64,000 nt of DNA from Alphaproteobacteria bacterium (GCA_017308135.1 JAFKFM010000006.1:623724-687723); one strand, 5' to 3'. Shown: positions 8,057-18,153, numbered from the stretch's first letter. Numbers and translations: made by a program. The notes: generated by a model from the sequence alone, not told the origin.

Positions 8057-10473
8057 TCGCCCTTCGGGGCCAGCACTTCGCGCTTGCCGACATGGTTGGC
8101 CGAGCTGACCACGCCTTCGGCTTCCATCTTCTCGACGATGCGCGCCGCGCGGTTGTAGCCGATCTGCAAATGGCGCTGGATGAAGCTCGTCGAGCATTTG
8201 CGCTCGCGCGCGACCAGCGCCACGGCTTGATCGTAAAGATCGTCGCCCGAACCGCCGCCGCCACCGCCGCCCATCGCGTCGCCGCCGCCGTCCAGCGCCG
8301 CAAGCGCTTCCTCGTCCTCAGTGACTTCGTCGACGTAAGCCGGGGCGCCCTGCGCTTTCAAATGCTGGACGACATGCTCGACCTCGCGGTCGGACACGAA
8401 CGGGCCGTGGACGCGGGTGATGCGCCCGCCGCCGGCCATATACAGCATGTCGCCTTGGCCCAGCAGCTGTTCAGCACCTTGTTCGCCCAAGATCGTGCGG
8501 CTGTCGATCTTGCTGGTGACCTGGAACGAAATACGCGTCGGGAAGTTCGCCTTGATGGTGCCGGTGATGACGTCGACCGACGGGCGTTGCGTCGCCATCA
8601 ACAAATGGATGCCGGCCGCACGCGCCATCTGCGCGAGGCGCTGCACCGCCCATTCGACGTCCTTGCCCGCGACCAGCATCAAATCGGCCATTTCGTCGAC
8701 CACGACGACGATGAAGGGCAGCGGCGTCATGTCGAGGGGTTGATCCTCGAACACCGGCTTGCCCGCCTCGTCGAAGCCGGTCTGCACTTTGCGCGTCAAC
8801 GCTTCGCCGTTTTTGCGCGCATCTGCCAGGCGCTGGTTGTAGCCCGCGATATTGCGCACGCCGAGTTTCGACATCGCGCGATAGCGGCTTTCCATTTCCT
8901 TGACCGCCCATTTGAGGGCCACGACGGCCTTCTTGGGGTCGGTGACGACCGGCGACAGAAGATGGGGAATGCCGTCATAGACGGACAATTCGATCATCTT
9001 CGGATCGACCATGATGAAGCGGCATTCGCCCGGTGTGAGCTTGTAGAGCAGTGACAGGATCATCGTGTTGATCGCGACCGACTTGCCCGAGCCGGTCGTA
9101 CCGGCGATCAGCAAGTGGGGCATGCGGGCGAGATCGACGATGATCGGCTGGCCGCCGATATCGCGGCCGAGTACCAGATTGAGGATGCCGTTCTGCTTGT
9201 CCTCCAACGTTTGTTCGAGGAGATCGCGCAGATAGACGGTCTCGCGTTCGGCGTTGGGCAGTTCGATGCCGATGACGTTGCGCCCCGGCACGACCGCGAC
9301 GCGCACGGCGAGTGCGGACATCGATCGCGCGATATCGTCCGACAGACCCACCACGCGCGCGGCCTTGGTGCCGGGGGCGGGTTCGAGTTCGTAGAGCGTC
9401 ACGACCGGGCCGGGACGGACCTTCACGATCTGGCCCTTCACGCCGTAATCGTCGAGCACGCTTTCCAGCAAGCGCGCGTTCTGGGCCAAGGCGCCTTCGT
9501 CGACGCTGGCGATCTTCGCGACCTTGGGCTTGGCCAGCAGGTCGATCGACGGCGGCAGATACTCGCCCTGCACGGCCAGATCGAGGGCCGCTTGCTTGGG
9601 CTTCTTCTTGGGCTCGGCCTTCGGCTTTTCGACCGGGGCGCTGCGCTCGACCAACTGCGCCGGCGGGAGGCGCGGCTTCTCGATCTCGGGTTCTTCCTCG
9701 ATCTCCGGTTCGGGATCGGCCGACCCGTCGAAGGAAGGCTCGGCGCGGCTGCGCTTCATCTCGCGCTTTTCGCGCGCGCGCGCCTTGGCGGGATCGCCCA
9801 GGCGGATCTTCGCGACCAGCGCCGAGAAGAACGCGACGATCGTTGCCGTGCCTTGCCCGATCGCGCGGGCGGCCACGCCGCTGGCCCACGCCGCCGTGCG
9901 ATATTCGCCCCAGGTGATGGCAAGGCCGAAGACGAAGCCCAAGGTCGCGAGCAACGCGGCCCCCCAGGCGAGAACGTCCGCGCCGTGGCCCAGATCCGCA
10001 CCCAGCGCCAAGAACTGCGCCAGGAACAAGCGGCCCACAACGCCGCCCAAACCGCCGTCGAGCGGGCGCGGCCAGCCGGCGGGGGCGGCCCAGGTGGACA
10101 GCGCCATCGCGGCGAGCAGCACGGTCACGGGCAGCAGCGTCACGCGCAAACCCCACAAGGGCAGGCTGCGCGACCGGATCAAGCGCCAGCCCCAGCCGAG
10201 CAACGCGAGCGGAATCAACGCGGCGGCGAGGCCCAACGTCTGGAACAGGATGTCGGCGATCGACGCACCCGCATGGCCCAGGATGTTCGACGGCGCCTTG
10301 TCGGTCGCGTGGCTGAAGCTCGGGTCTTCGGGCGAATAGGTGGCGAGTGCCGCGACGATCAGCGCCGCGATCACGATCGCGGCCGTGCCCGCGATCTCCG
10401 CGATGCGCCGGCGCAGGAAAGCGCCCGCCCCTTCGGGAAGAAGTCCGCCGGAAATGCGCGTTGCGATGGCCAT
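8044..10473 (-). CDS. ftsK: DNA translocase FtsK
   Basis: Septum-located double-stranded DNA pump of 809 residues that clears chromosome ends and activates dimer resolution. Seen: four to five N-terminal membrane helices (about 25-190), a charged and proline-rich linker, then the RecA-like motor with Walker A GTTGSGKS (about residue 455-463) and a VVVVDEMADLM Walker B. The C-terminal gamma winged-helix domain reads CSTSFIQRHLQIGYNRAA, for KOPS recognition. Length is normal for alphaproteobacteria. It starts 14 nt after dapC. Confidence 0.97.
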   Translation of the reverse strand: MAIATRISGGLLPEGAGAFLRRRIAEIAGTAAIVIAALIVAALATYSPEDPSFSHATDKAPSNILGHAGASIADILFQTLGLAAALIPLALLGWGWRLIRSRSLPLWGLRVTLLPVTVLLAAMALSTWAAPAGWPRPLDGGLGGVVGRLFLAQFLALGADLGHGADVLAWGAALLATLGFVFGLAITWGEYRTAAWASGVAARAIGQGTATIVAFFSALVAKIRLGDPAKARAREKREMKRSRAEPSFDGSADPEPEIEEEPEIEKPRLPPAQLVERSAPVEKPKAEPKKKPKQAALDLAVQGEYLPPSIDLLAKPKVAKIASVDEGALAQNARLLESVLDDYGVKGQIVKVRPGPVVTLYELEPAPGTKAARVVGLSDDIARSMSALAVRVAVVPGRNVIGIELPNAERETVYLRDLLEQTLEDKQNGILNLVLGRDIGGQPIIVDLARMPHLLIAGTTGSGKSVAINTMILSLLYKLTPGECRFIMVDPKMIELSVYDGIPHLLSPVVTDPKKAVVALKWAVKEMESRYRAMSKLGVRNIAGYNQRLADARKNGEALTRKVQTGFDEAGKPVFEDQPLDMTPLPFIVVVVDEMADLMLVAGKDVEWAVQRLAQMARAAGIHLLMATQRPSVDVITGTIKANFPTRISFQVTSKIDSRTILGEQGAEQLLGQGDMLYMAGGGRITRVHGPFVSDREVEHVVQHLKAQGAPAYVDEVTEDEEALAALDGGGDAMGGGGGGGSGDDLYDQAVALVARERKCSTSFIQRHLQIGYNRAARIVEKMEAEGVVSSANHVGKREVLAPKGDYAA

Positions 10474-10487
10474 CTATCGCTCCAATG

Positions 10488-11699
10488 TCATCCAAGAACC
10501 TGCGCCATACGGGAGAGTGCCGCATCGCAGGTTTCGTAATCGTGAACGAGGGCGACGCGGATATAGGCGCGCCCCGTATTCGTGCCGTCTTTTTCCGGCT
10601 TGGTCAGATATTCGCCGGGCAGAACCTTGATCGCGGCGTCGCGCCATAGCTTGCGCGCGGCTTCTTCGCCGTTGCCGACTTCGATCCACAAGAACATGCC
10701 GCCCTTGGGCGCGTAGAAGCCGGGCAGCTTGCCCAGATGGCGCTGCGCCGATTCCATGCGCTGGGCATAGGCCGCTCGCGTCGCGATGGCGTGATCTTCC
10801 TCGGCCCACAACGCGGCCGACGCGGCCTGAATCGGGAAGGGCTGGGCGGCGCAGGAGAAGCTGCGCAGCCGGTTGAGCAGCTTGATCGTCGTGGGCGAGC
10901 CCACGCCGAAGCCCGATCGCATCCCGGCGGCGGAGCTGCGCTTGGACAACGTGTGGAAACACACGAGATTGTCGAGCGGATGGCCGTCTTTGCCCGGCCC
11001 CAGCGCCAACGCGGCCTGAAGCCCGCCTTGGGGGGCGGCCGGCGTGTAGTAGAGCTCGGCGTAGCACTCGTCCATCACGAGCAGGAAGTCGTATTTGCGC
11101 GCGAGGCCCAGCGCCTTCTTGATGTAGTCGATCGACGCGATGGCGCCTTGCGGATTGCCGGGGCTGCACAGATAGAACAGCGCCGTGCGCTTCAGCGTGT
11201 CTTCCGGGATCGCGTCGAGATCGGGCAGGAAGCCGGTCGCCTCGGTGGTGGTGAGGTAGACGGGCTCCGCCCCCGCCATCACCGCCGCGGCGTTGTAAAC
11301 TTGGTAGAACGGATTGGGCATCAACGCGACGGGCTTTTGGCCGTTCTTGGCGCCGTTCACGGCCAGCTGGGCGACGATGAACAGGCCTTCGCGGGTACCC
11401 GCCACGGGGGCGATCTGCGTTTCGATATCGATCAGGTCGCGCGGCAGCGCGTAACGCCGGTCGAGCCAGGTTTTGATCGCCGTGCGCAATTCGAACGTGC
11501 CGATCACCGGCGGGTAGCCGTTCCACTTGTCGGCATGGTCGGCGATGATTTTGATCGCGAAGTCGGGCGGCTGGCCTTGCGGATCGCCGATCGACATGGC
11601 GACGGGTGCGATATTGGCCTTGGGCGTGATGTCGGCGATCAGCGCGTTAAGCCGCGCGAAGGGGTAGTCCTGCAACTGGTCGAGACGTTCGTTCAGCAT
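10488..11699 (-). CDS. dapC: Aminotransferase, probable succinyldiaminopimelate aminotransferase
   Basis: PLP-dependent class I aminotransferase of 403 residues. Seen: the cofactor-binding lysine at 253 in TLSKRSSAAGMRSG, GNPQG (Asn 182), MDECYAELY (Asp 210), and the C-terminal arginine region around AYIRVALVHD. The start MLNERLDQLQDYPFARL is typical of alphaproteobacterial DapC-type enzymes, which act in lysine and peptidoglycan precursor synthesis. Substrate is inferred from that resemblance; other aminotransferases of this class could look similar. Upstream of ftsK in one operon. Confidence 0.8.
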   Translation of the reverse strand: MLNERLDQLQDYPFARLNALIADITPKANIAPVAMSIGDPQGQPPDFAIKIIADHADKWNGYPPVIGTFELRTAIKTWLDRRYALPRDLIDIETQIAPVAGTREGLFIVAQLAVNGAKNGQKPVALMPNPFYQVYNAAAVMAGAEPVYLTTTEATGFLPDLDAIPEDTLKRTALFYLCSPGNPQGAIASIDYIKKALGLARKYDFLLVMDECYAELYYTPAAPQGGLQAALALGPGKDGHPLDNLVCFHTLSKRSSAAGMRSGFGVGSPTTIKLLNRLRSFSCAAQPFPIQAASAALWAEEDHAIATRAAYAQRMESAQRHLGKLPGFYAPKGGMFLWIEVGNGEEAARKLWRDAAIKVLPGEYLTKPEKDGTNTGRAYIRVALVHDYETCDAALSRMAQVLG

Positions 11700-12057
11700 T
11701 GCCGTTTTTATCCACAGGCCCCAGATTTAGCGCGCCGGACCCCGCCCGGATCGGCGTTCCCGATCAGGTACAAAGGTGAAACAAGCATAACAAGGCGACT
11801 CTTAAAGTACAAGTTTAAGAGCCCACCCTATACCGAGTCTTGGGGTTGGCCCCGGACTCGAAATCTAAATACCCGATTCGCCCCGAGTCGTTCGCATCGG
11901 CCCGAACCGGACGCGAACAAAACGGGAGAATAGCCTTTTATTCCTATGCATTAAGCGGCGTTAACCATGTTTCGGCCCGGCACAATATACGGTCCGATGG
12001 GAGGTCACCGTTTATCGGTGGGATTTCGCCGCAATTCCGTGGGATAAGCCCGATCCC
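11700..12057. other. 358-nt intergenic region with an AT-rich inverted repeat
   Basis: Divergent region between dapC (minus) and the exporter gene (plus). No gene seen. It contains an 8-bp inverted repeat, CTCTTAAA (11799-11806) and TTTAAGAG (11814-11821), separated by 7 nt and lacking a T-run, so more operator-like than terminator-like. A shorter CACCG/CGGTG repeat lies at 12006-12020, just before the exporter start. I could not assign a promoter with confidence. Confidence 0.4.
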
Positions 12058-13845
12058 GTGAGTATCCCGATCCTTGCCGACCAGAGCACGCGCGGTCTGC
12101 TGACCCGCCTCATCGCCAACCATGTGCGCCCGCATTGGGGCCGGGTGGCGCTGTCGATCCTGTGCATGGCTTTGGCCGCCGCCGCGACCGCCGCGAATGC
12201 TTGGCTGATGGAGCCGGTGCTCGACAAGGTGTTCGTCGCCCGCGACACGGCCATGCTCTACCTCATCCCGCTGGCGGTGATCCTGGCGGCGCTGATCAAG
12301 GGTGTCGCGACCTATTTCCAGGGCGTGCTGCTCAACTATGTCGGGCAGCGCATCATCTCCGATTTGCAGATCAAACTATTCGCGCAAGCCGTGCGCGCCG
12401 ATCTCGCCTTCTTCAACGACAATCCCGCCGCGCGATTGGGCATCCGCCTGACGCACGACGTGGCGCTGATGCGCGCGGCGATCACCCAATCGCTGGTCGG
12501 TCTGTCGAAGGATTCGCTGACCGTCGTGTTCCTGGTCGCGTTGATGTTCTGGCAGGATTGGCGCATGGCGCTGATCGCCTTCGTGGTGTTCCCAATGGCG
12601 TTCCTGCCCGTACGCCGCATGGGCAAGCGCATGCGCAAAATCTCCAACAACACCCAGGTCGAAGTCGGCGCGCTGATGACGACGATCGACGAGGCCTTCC
12701 AGGGGATCCGCCATGTGAAGGCGTATCTCATGGAACACCAGGAGACGGCGAAGCTGCGCGCGATCGTCGAGCGCATCTTCGAATTGCTGCATAAAAACGC
12801 GCGCACGCGCTCCGCCGCCAATCCGATCATCGAAACGCTCGGCTCGATCGCCGTCGCCGCCGTGATCTTCTACGGCGGCTGGCAGGTGATCCAAGGCCAG
12901 ACCACGCCGGGCACGTTCTTCTCGTTCATCACGGCGCTGTTGATGGCCTATCAGCCGATCAAGAGCGTGGCCAACCTCAACAACACGCTGCAGGAAGGCC
13001 TCGCCGCCGCCGCGCGCGTCTTCGCGCTCGAGGATATGTCGCCCAAGATCGTCGATCGCAAAGGGGCGGCCACGCTCGGCAAGGTCGCGGGCGAAATCCG
13101 TTTCGAAGGCGTCACCTTCTCCTATCGCGAGGATCGCAAGGCGCTCGATGGTCTCACCTTGCGCATTCCGGCGGGCAAGACGGTGGCGCTGGTCGGCCCG
13201 TCAGGCGGCGGCAAAACGACGATCCTCAATCTTCTGCCGCGTTTCTACGACGTCGATCACGGCCGCGTGACGCTCGACGGTTACGATATCCGAGACCTGA
13301 CGCTGGATTCGTTGCGCGCCAACATGGCGCTGGTGACGCAGGAAACCAGCCTGTTCCACGATACGATCCGCGCCAATATTGGCTACGGCAAGCCGGGCGC
13401 CACCGACGCGGAAATCCGCGAGGCCGCGCGCATCGCCGGCGCGCTCGACTTCGTCGAAGCCTTGCCCGACGGTTTCATGACCGTGGTGGGCGAACGCGGC
13501 TCGAAGCTTTCCGGGGGCCAGCGCCAGCGCGTGGCGATCGCGCGCGCGTTCCTGAAGAACGCGCCGATCCTGCTGCTGGACGAAGCGACGTCGGCGCTCG
13601 ACAACGAATCGGAGCGCTTGATCCAGCAATCGCTCGCCACGCTGATGAAGGGGCGCACGACGATCGTCGTGGCCCATCGCCTGTCGACCATCGTGGACGC
13701 CGACATCATCTGCGCGATCGAAGACGGCCGTCTGATCGAATTCGGCAGCCATGCCGAATTGCTGAATCGCGGCGGGCTCTACGCCAAGCTCCACGCGCTG
13801 CAAAGCTCGGCGAAGGACAAGGACGCTAGCGCCGCGCCGGCGTAA
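12058..13845 (+). CDS. msbA: ABC transporter, fused membrane and ATPase domains (MsbA-like)
   Basis: Half-transporter exporter of 595 residues, likely a lipid A or lipid flippase working as a homodimer in the inner membrane. Six membrane helices lie in the first 320 residues. The ATPase domain has Walker A GPSGGGKTT (about 380), the signature LSGGQRQR (about 485), LLLDEATSALD (about 506) and the switch VAHRLST (about 540). The GTG start at 12058 follows GGGATAAG. It converges with the AAC(3)-like gene, overlapping by 20 nt. The family contains lipid, peptide and drug exporters, so the substrate is not certain. Confidence 0.75.
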   Translation: MSIPILADQSTRGLLTRLIANHVRPHWGRVALSILCMALAAAATAANAWLMEPVLDKVFVARDTAMLYLIPLAVILAALIKGVATYFQGVLLNYVGQRIISDLQIKLFAQAVRADLAFFNDNPAARLGIRLTHDVALMRAAITQSLVGLSKDSLTVVFLVALMFWQDWRMALIAFVVFPMAFLPVRRMGKRMRKISNNTQVEVGALMTTIDEAFQGIRHVKAYLMEHQETAKLRAIVERIFELLHKNARTRSAANPIIETLGSIAVAAVIFYGGWQVIQGQTTPGTFFSFITALLMAYQPIKSVANLNNTLQEGLAAAARVFALEDMSPKIVDRKGAATLGKVAGEIRFEGVTFSYREDRKALDGLTLRIPAGKTVALVGPSGGGKTTILNLLPRFYDVDHGRVTLDGYDIRDLTLDSLRANMALVTQETSLFHDTIRANIGYGKPGATDAEIREAARIAGALDFVEALPDGFMTVVGERGSKLSGGQRQRVAIARAFLKNAPILLLDEATSALDNESERLIQQSLATLMKGRTTIVVAHRLSTIVDADIICAIEDGRLIEFGSHAELLNRGGLYAKLHALQSSAKDKDASAAPA

Positions 13846-14659
13846 CCGGTTCGTAGACGCGCAACACGGTGCGGAAAAGATCCGGCCCGCCGAATTTGCG
13901 CGATAGATACCGCAGCAATGGTGCGGCCTCGTACAGCGTCGCTTGCGTGCGGCCCAGCTTGCCGGTCTTCGCGAAATTCTGACGCTTGGCGGCGTCGAAG
14001 CCTTCGTCGTAGCGATGCTCGTCCTTGTCGTCGAGCAGGCGCACGCTGCGCACGAAGCTTCTGCCGTTCTCGCGCGTCCGGTAATGGCGCAGGATTATCG
14101 CGCGGCTGCGGGGCACAGCGTAGTAATCGGCGAGCGATCCGATCGTCAGCGTCGCGGTATCGACACCGAAATCCAGCACCTTGCCTTGCAGCGCGCAAAG
14201 CCGGTCGAGCGGCGAGTCCGGCCCCAGCGGATCGTCCCACGGCATCGGCTCCAGCAGCTTCACGGCCTGTTTGCCGGTGGCGGCGAAACGCGCGGCCGGG
14301 TGCGCCGCGATCTTCATGTCCGCATCGGCAATCACCGCGCGCGCGAATTCGCCCAAGCGGCCGCGCGGCGGGCCCTTCAACGGATCGAAGCCGTCGCCGC
14401 CGGCCATCTGGCGGCCCACGGCGATGCGTTGATCGGCCTCGGCGACATTGCCCGAAGTTTCGCAAGGCACATGGAACAGCAGCGTGCCGTTGGCGCCGAC
14501 CGCGCGGCGCAACGCCGCGAGCACGCCTTTGGGGCCGTTCTCGACCGGAACCAAATCGCGCATCGCGACATGGGGAATAAGCACATCGCCCGGCCGCACG
14601 CCCAAGGCGCGCAGCTGTTCGGCAAGGGTCTCGATCCTCAGCGCGGGTTCTGCGCCCAT
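13826..14659 (-). CDS. AAC(3)-family acyltransferase-like protein
   Basis: Protein of 277 residues of the aminoglycoside 3-N-acetyltransferase fold family, acyl-CoA dependent in known members. Seen: LGVRPGDVLIPHVAMRDL and ANGTLLFHVPCET near the N-terminus, and AAHPAARFAATGKQA with SPLDRL further on. In the stretch where resistance enzymes have a conserved His and Glu (SLHLAE-like) this protein has IGSLAD, so activity on aminoglycosides should not be assumed. The start ATG at 14657-14659 overlaps the end of argE by 22 nt. It ends the operon apaG-folE-argE. Confidence 0.65.
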   Translation of the reverse strand: MGAEPALRIETLAEQLRALGVRPGDVLIPHVAMRDLVPVENGPKGVLAALRRAVGANGTLLFHVPCETSGNVAEADQRIAVGRQMAGGDGFDPLKGPPRGRLGEFARAVIADADMKIAAHPAARFAATGKQAVKLLEPMPWDDPLGPDSPLDRLCALQGKVLDFGVDTATLTIGSLADYYAVPRSRAIILRHYRTRENGRSFVRSVRLLDDKDEHRYDEGFDAAKRQNFAKTGKLGRTQATLYEAAPLLRYLSRKFGGPDLFRTVLRVYEPVTPARR

Positions 14660-15813
14660 CGCGCCAGTTTCTTCAGGAAGGCCTCGCACTGGGCGAGCTG
14701 GTCGCGCGTCGTGTATTCGTCGGTCTTGTGCGCGACGGCGATATCGCCGGGGCCGCAAATGACGGTGGAGATACCGGCTTCCTGGAATTGCCCCGCCTCG
14801 GTGCCGAAGGCGACGGCGGAAACGGTGTTCGCCCCGGTCATCTCGCAGGCGAGTTTCTGGGCCAGCCCGTCATGCTCCGGCTTGCAGGCGGGAATCCAGG
14901 CGTATTTCGAAACTTCGAAATGCGCCTCGCGCGATTCCTTCTTCATCGCCGCATCGATCTCGGCGGCTTTGGCGACGGCGCGCGCGTAAATCGCCTCGGC
15001 GTCGACGCCGGGCAGCGGACGCAACTCCCAATTCAGATGGCAATCGCGCGGCACGATATTGACCACGGTACCGCCGTCGATACGGCCGATGCCGACGGTC
15101 GTGTAGGGCGGATCGAAATCGATTCCCGGGATCGCGTGTTTCTGGCCGTCTTCGATCAATTCGCGCTGAAGTTCGTCGAGGAAAGCAAGAAAGCGCCCCA
15201 TATGGACGATCGCGTTGCTGCCCAGATGCGGGGCGCTGGAATGCGCTTCCAGCCCGCGCGCATGGGCGATGTTGGAGCATATGCCCTTATGCGCGACGAT
15301 CACGCGCATCATCGTGGGTTCGCCCACGAAACACACCGACGCGCGCGGCAATTCGCGCCCGAACAGCGCGATCGCATGGGGGGCGCCGAAGCAGCCGACT
15401 TCCTCGTCATACGAGAAGCAGAAATGGATCGGGCGTTCGAGCTTCAGCTTGGCGAATTCGGGGGCGAGGCCCAGCGCCACGGCGATGAAGCCCTTCATGT
15501 CCGACGCGCCGCGGCCGTAGAGCTTCCCGTCCTTCTCGGTCAGCTTGAAAGGATCGGTCGACCAGGGCTGGCCATCCACGGGCACCACGTCGGTATGGCC
15601 GGACAGGATCAAGCCGCCCTCGACCATCGGGCCGATCGTCGCGACCAGATTGGCTTTGGTGCCGTCTTCGTTGGGCACGACGCGCGCGGGAATGCCGAGT
15701 CCGGCGAGATAGCCGCGCACATCTTCGATCAGCCCGAGATTCGAATCCCGGCTGACCGTACGATGCGCGACAAGACGCTCCAGGAACGCGACCGAATTCT
15801 GCGCGGTGGTCAT
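14638..15813 (-). CDS. argE: Acetylornithine deacetylase (M20 family)
   Basis: Zinc-dependent amidohydrolase of 391 residues that releases acetate from N-acetylornithine in arginine synthesis. Metal and catalytic residues seen: GHTDVVP (His 73, Asp 75), GRGASDMKG (Asp 105), YDEEVG (Glu 137-138), GEPT, and the late AVAHKTDEY histidine. The dimerisation domain lies between. Related succinyl-diaminopimelate desuccinylases differ in local motifs; the overall match is to ArgE. It begins 7 nt after the folE stop. Confidence 0.88.
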   Translation of the reverse strand: MTTAQNSVAFLERLVAHRTVSRDSNLGLIEDVRGYLAGLGIPARVVPNEDGTKANLVATIGPMVEGGLILSGHTDVVPVDGQPWSTDPFKLTEKDGKLYGRGASDMKGFIAVALGLAPEFAKLKLERPIHFCFSYDEEVGCFGAPHAIALFGRELPRASVCFVGEPTMMRVIVAHKGICSNIAHARGLEAHSSAPHLGSNAIVHMGRFLAFLDELQRELIEDGQKHAIPGIDFDPPYTTVGIGRIDGGTVVNIVPRDCHLNWELRPLPGVDAEAIYARAVAKAAEIDAAMKKESREAHFEVSKYAWIPACKPEHDGLAQKLACEMTGANTVSAVAFGTEAGQFQEAGISTVICGPGDIAVAHKTDEYTTRDQLAQCEAFLKKLARWAQNPR

Positions 15814-15820
15814 CGTGCGG

Positions 15821-16447
15821 TCAGCCGTTCGCGCCGTTGTCGCGCGGCGCCCCGACGATCGCCAGGAATTCGCGGCGCGTGGATTCGTTGTCGCGGAAGG
15901 CGCCGAGCATGCGGCTCGTCACCATCGACACGCCGGTCTTGTGCACGCCGCGCGTGCTCATGCACTGGTGCTGCGCCTGGACGACGACGGCCACACCTTT
16001 GGGCTGGAGCACTTCTTCGATCGTGTTGGCGATCTGGGCGGTCATCTTTTCCTGGATCTGCATCCGCTTGGCGTAGACGTCGATGACGCGCGCGAGCTTG
16101 GAGATGCCGACCACGCGCTTGGCGGGCAGATAGGCGACATGCACCGTGCCCAGGATCGGGGCGAGGTGATGTTCGCACACGCTTTCGAAGCGCACGTCGC
16201 GCAGCACGACCATCTCGTCGTAGCCTTCGGTCTCCTCGAAGGTGCGCTTCAGCAGCTCGACCGGATCTTCGTTGTAGCCGGCGAACCATTCCTCGTAGGC
16301 GCGCACGACGCGTTCGGGTGTGCCCAGCAGGCCTTCGCGCATCGGATCATCGCCCGCCCATTCGATCAACGTGCGGACGGCTTCCTGGGCGGCTTCGCGC
16401 GTCGGGCGCGCGCGCTTGGTAACGACGGATTTAAGGGCGGATTTCAA
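15821..16447 (-). CDS. folE: GTP cyclohydrolase I
   Basis: First enzyme of tetrahydrofolate synthesis, converting GTP to dihydroneopterin triphosphate; 208 residues. The zinc ligands fit Cys 91 and His 94 in CEHHLAP and Cys 162 in QCMSTRGV. Also seen: GTPERV and [16 protein letters not shown]. The most plausible start is a TTG at 16445-16447, because GAAGGGA lies 9 nt upstream and no ATG or GTG is nearby; the open frame continues further into apaG without a start that fits. Located 14 nt after apaG. Confidence 0.93.
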   Translation of the reverse strand: MKSALKSVVTKRARPTREAAQEAVRTLIEWAGDDPMREGLLGTPERVVRAYEEWFAGYNEDPVELLKRTFEETEGYDEMVVLRDVRFESVCEHHLAPILGTVHVAYLPAKRVVGISKLARVIDVYAKRMQIQEKMTAQIANTIEEVLQPKGVAVVVQAQHQCMSTRGVHKTGVSMVTSRMLGAFRDNESTRREFLAIVGAPRDNGANG

Positions 16448-16461
16448 GGGCGGGGGTCCCT

Positions 16462-16854
16462 TCAGTTCAGTTTCGCGGTGAAATGCGGCGAGTCGAGCGA
16501 GAAGGCCGGCACTTCGATATCGAAGCGATCGCCGTCCGGCGTTTCCATCAGATACGTGCCGGCCATGATGCCCGACGGCGTGCCCAACGGCGTGCCCGAC
16601 GTGTACTCGAAGCTTTGGCCCGGCTGCAAAATCGGCTGCTCGCCGACCACGCCAGCCCCCTTCACTTCCTGCAAGCGGCCCAGCGCATCGGTGATCTTCC
16701 AATGGCGCGCGCGCAATTGCACGGTCGCGGCCCCGAGATTCTCGATGCGGACGTGATAGGCCCAGACGTAATGGTTCTCGGACGGCGAAGATTGGTCGTC
16801 GAGAAACACCGGCTTGACGGTGACTTTGATGTCGCGGGTCGTGGCGCTGTACAT
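16462..16854 (-). CDS. apaG: ApaG domain protein
   Basis: Protein of 130 residues with the ApaG/DUF525 fibronectin-type-III-like fold: [42 protein letters not shown] and [10 protein letters not shown]. The molecular role is unclear; E. coli ApaG is linked to cobalt resistance and the fold also occurs in eukaryotic F-box and PDIP38 proteins. First gene of the apaG-folE-argE-AAC(3) operon. Confidence 0.93.
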   Translation of the reverse strand: MYSATTRDIKVTVKPVFLDDQSSPSENHYVWAYHVRIENLGAATVQLRARHWKITDALGRLQEVKGAGVVGEQPILQPGQSFEYTSGTPLGTPSGIMAGTYLMETPDGDRFDIEVPAFSLDSPHFTAKLN

Positions 16855-16912
16855 GACCGGCGCACTATAGGCCGCGAAGGGGGGCCGGTGCCAGCCCCCC
16901 TCAAGCTTTGTG

Positions 16913-18139
16913 TTACCGCGCCTTACGGGCCGCCGCCAAAGCGCGTTCGATGTCTTCCAGCAAATCGGCCGGATCTTCGATCCCCACCGACAGGCGCAGG
17001 CTGCCGGGGCCGATGCCCAGGCGTGCCTTCTCCTCCGCCGGCAGACGTTGATGCGTCGTCGTCGCGGGGTGGGAGATCAGGCTTTTGACGTCGCCCAAAT
17101 TGTTGGAAATGTCGATCGTCTGCAGCGCGTCCTGGAAAGCAAAGGCCGCTTTCTTGCCGCCCTTCACGTCGAACGCGACCAGCGTCGAGCCCGACTTCAT
17201 CTGCTTGCGCGCGAGCGCGTATTGCGGATGCGATTTGAGGCCGGGGTAGTAGACGCGCTCGATCTCGCGCGCTTTCTCCAGCCGCTTGGCGACGATCAAC
17301 GCGTTGCGCGTTTGCGCTTCCACGCGCAACGGCAGCGTCTCGATGCCCTTCAGCAGCACCCAGGCGTTGAAGGCCGAGAGCGTCGGGCCCGTGTGGCGCA
17401 GGAATGGCACCAGCGTCTCGTCGATCCATTTCTGGCGGCCGAGCACCGCCCCGCCCAGCACGCGGCCCTGGCCGTCGATATGCTTGGTGGCGGAATAGAT
17501 CACCACGTCCGCCCCCAGCGCCAACGGCTTCTGATACATCGGCGTGGCGAACACGTTGTCGACGACGACGCAAGCACCGGCCTTATGCGCGAGCTTCGAT
17601 ACGGTTTTGATATCGACCAGATCGAGCATCGGGTTCGACGGCGTTTCCAGGAACACGGCCTTCGCGGGTTTGGACAGCGCCGTTTTCCATTGGTCGAGAT
17701 CCGCGCCGTCGACCAGCACCGACTCGATGCCCCAGCGCGGCAGCAGCTCGGTCACGATGTAATGGCACGAGCCGAACAGCGCACGCGCCGAAACGATGCG
17801 ATCGCCCGCCTTCAATTGGCAAGCGAGGGCGGCGAACACCGCCGCCATGCCCGATGCCGTGACCTTGCAGGCTTCGGCGCCTTCCAACGCGGCCAAGCGC
17901 TTTTCCAGCATCTGATTAGTCGGGTTGCCGAAGCGCGAATAGACGAAGCGCTGATCCTTCGGCGGCGTCTTCGACGAGAAGGCCGCTTCGGCGTCGAAGG
18001 CGCTGTCGTAGACGAAGCCCGAATTGAGATAGAGCGCCTCGCTCGTCTCGAACCATTCGGAACGGTGCGTGCCTTCGCGCACCACGCGCGTAGCGGCGCG
18101 CCAGGATTTGCGGATCGTATCGGACTTGTTGGCCGGCAT
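16913..18139 (-). CDS. metZ: O-succinylhomoserine sulfhydrylase
   Basis: PLP enzyme of the Cys/Met metabolism family, 408 residues, making homocysteine directly from O-succinylhomoserine and sulfide. Seen: YSRFGNPT (68-74), DNVFATP (194-200), the PLP lysine 219 in YSATKHIDGQGRVLGG, and SLRLSVGIEDP near the end. The ATG at 18137-18139 gives MPANKSDTIRKSW, a usual start; an open frame upstream runs through the riboswitch and is not coding. Expression is expected to fall when S-adenosylmethionine is high, through the SAM-II element upstream. Confidence 0.93.
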   Translation of the reverse strand: MPANKSDTIRKSWRAATRVVREGTHRSEWFETSEALYLNSGFVYDSAFDAEAAFSSKTPPKDQRFVYSRFGNPTNQMLEKRLAALEGAEACKVTASGMAAVFAALACQLKAGDRIVSARALFGSCHYIVTELLPRWGIESVLVDGADLDQWKTALSKPAKAVFLETPSNPMLDLVDIKTVSKLAHKAGACVVVDNVFATPMYQKPLALGADVVIYSATKHIDGQGRVLGGAVLGRQKWIDETLVPFLRHTGPTLSAFNAWVLLKGIETLPLRVEAQTRNALIVAKRLEKAREIERVYYPGLKSHPQYALARKQMKSGSTLVAFDVKGGKKAAFAFQDALQTIDISNNLGDVKSLISHPATTTHQRLPAEEKARLGIGPGSLRLSVGIEDPADLLEDIERALAAARKAR

Positions 18140-18153
18140 CGGAAGAAACCCCC

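Noticed and set aside
13826-14659. Antibiotic resistance gene
   Set aside because: The family is right, but motif changes and operon context give no support for aminoglycoside resistance.
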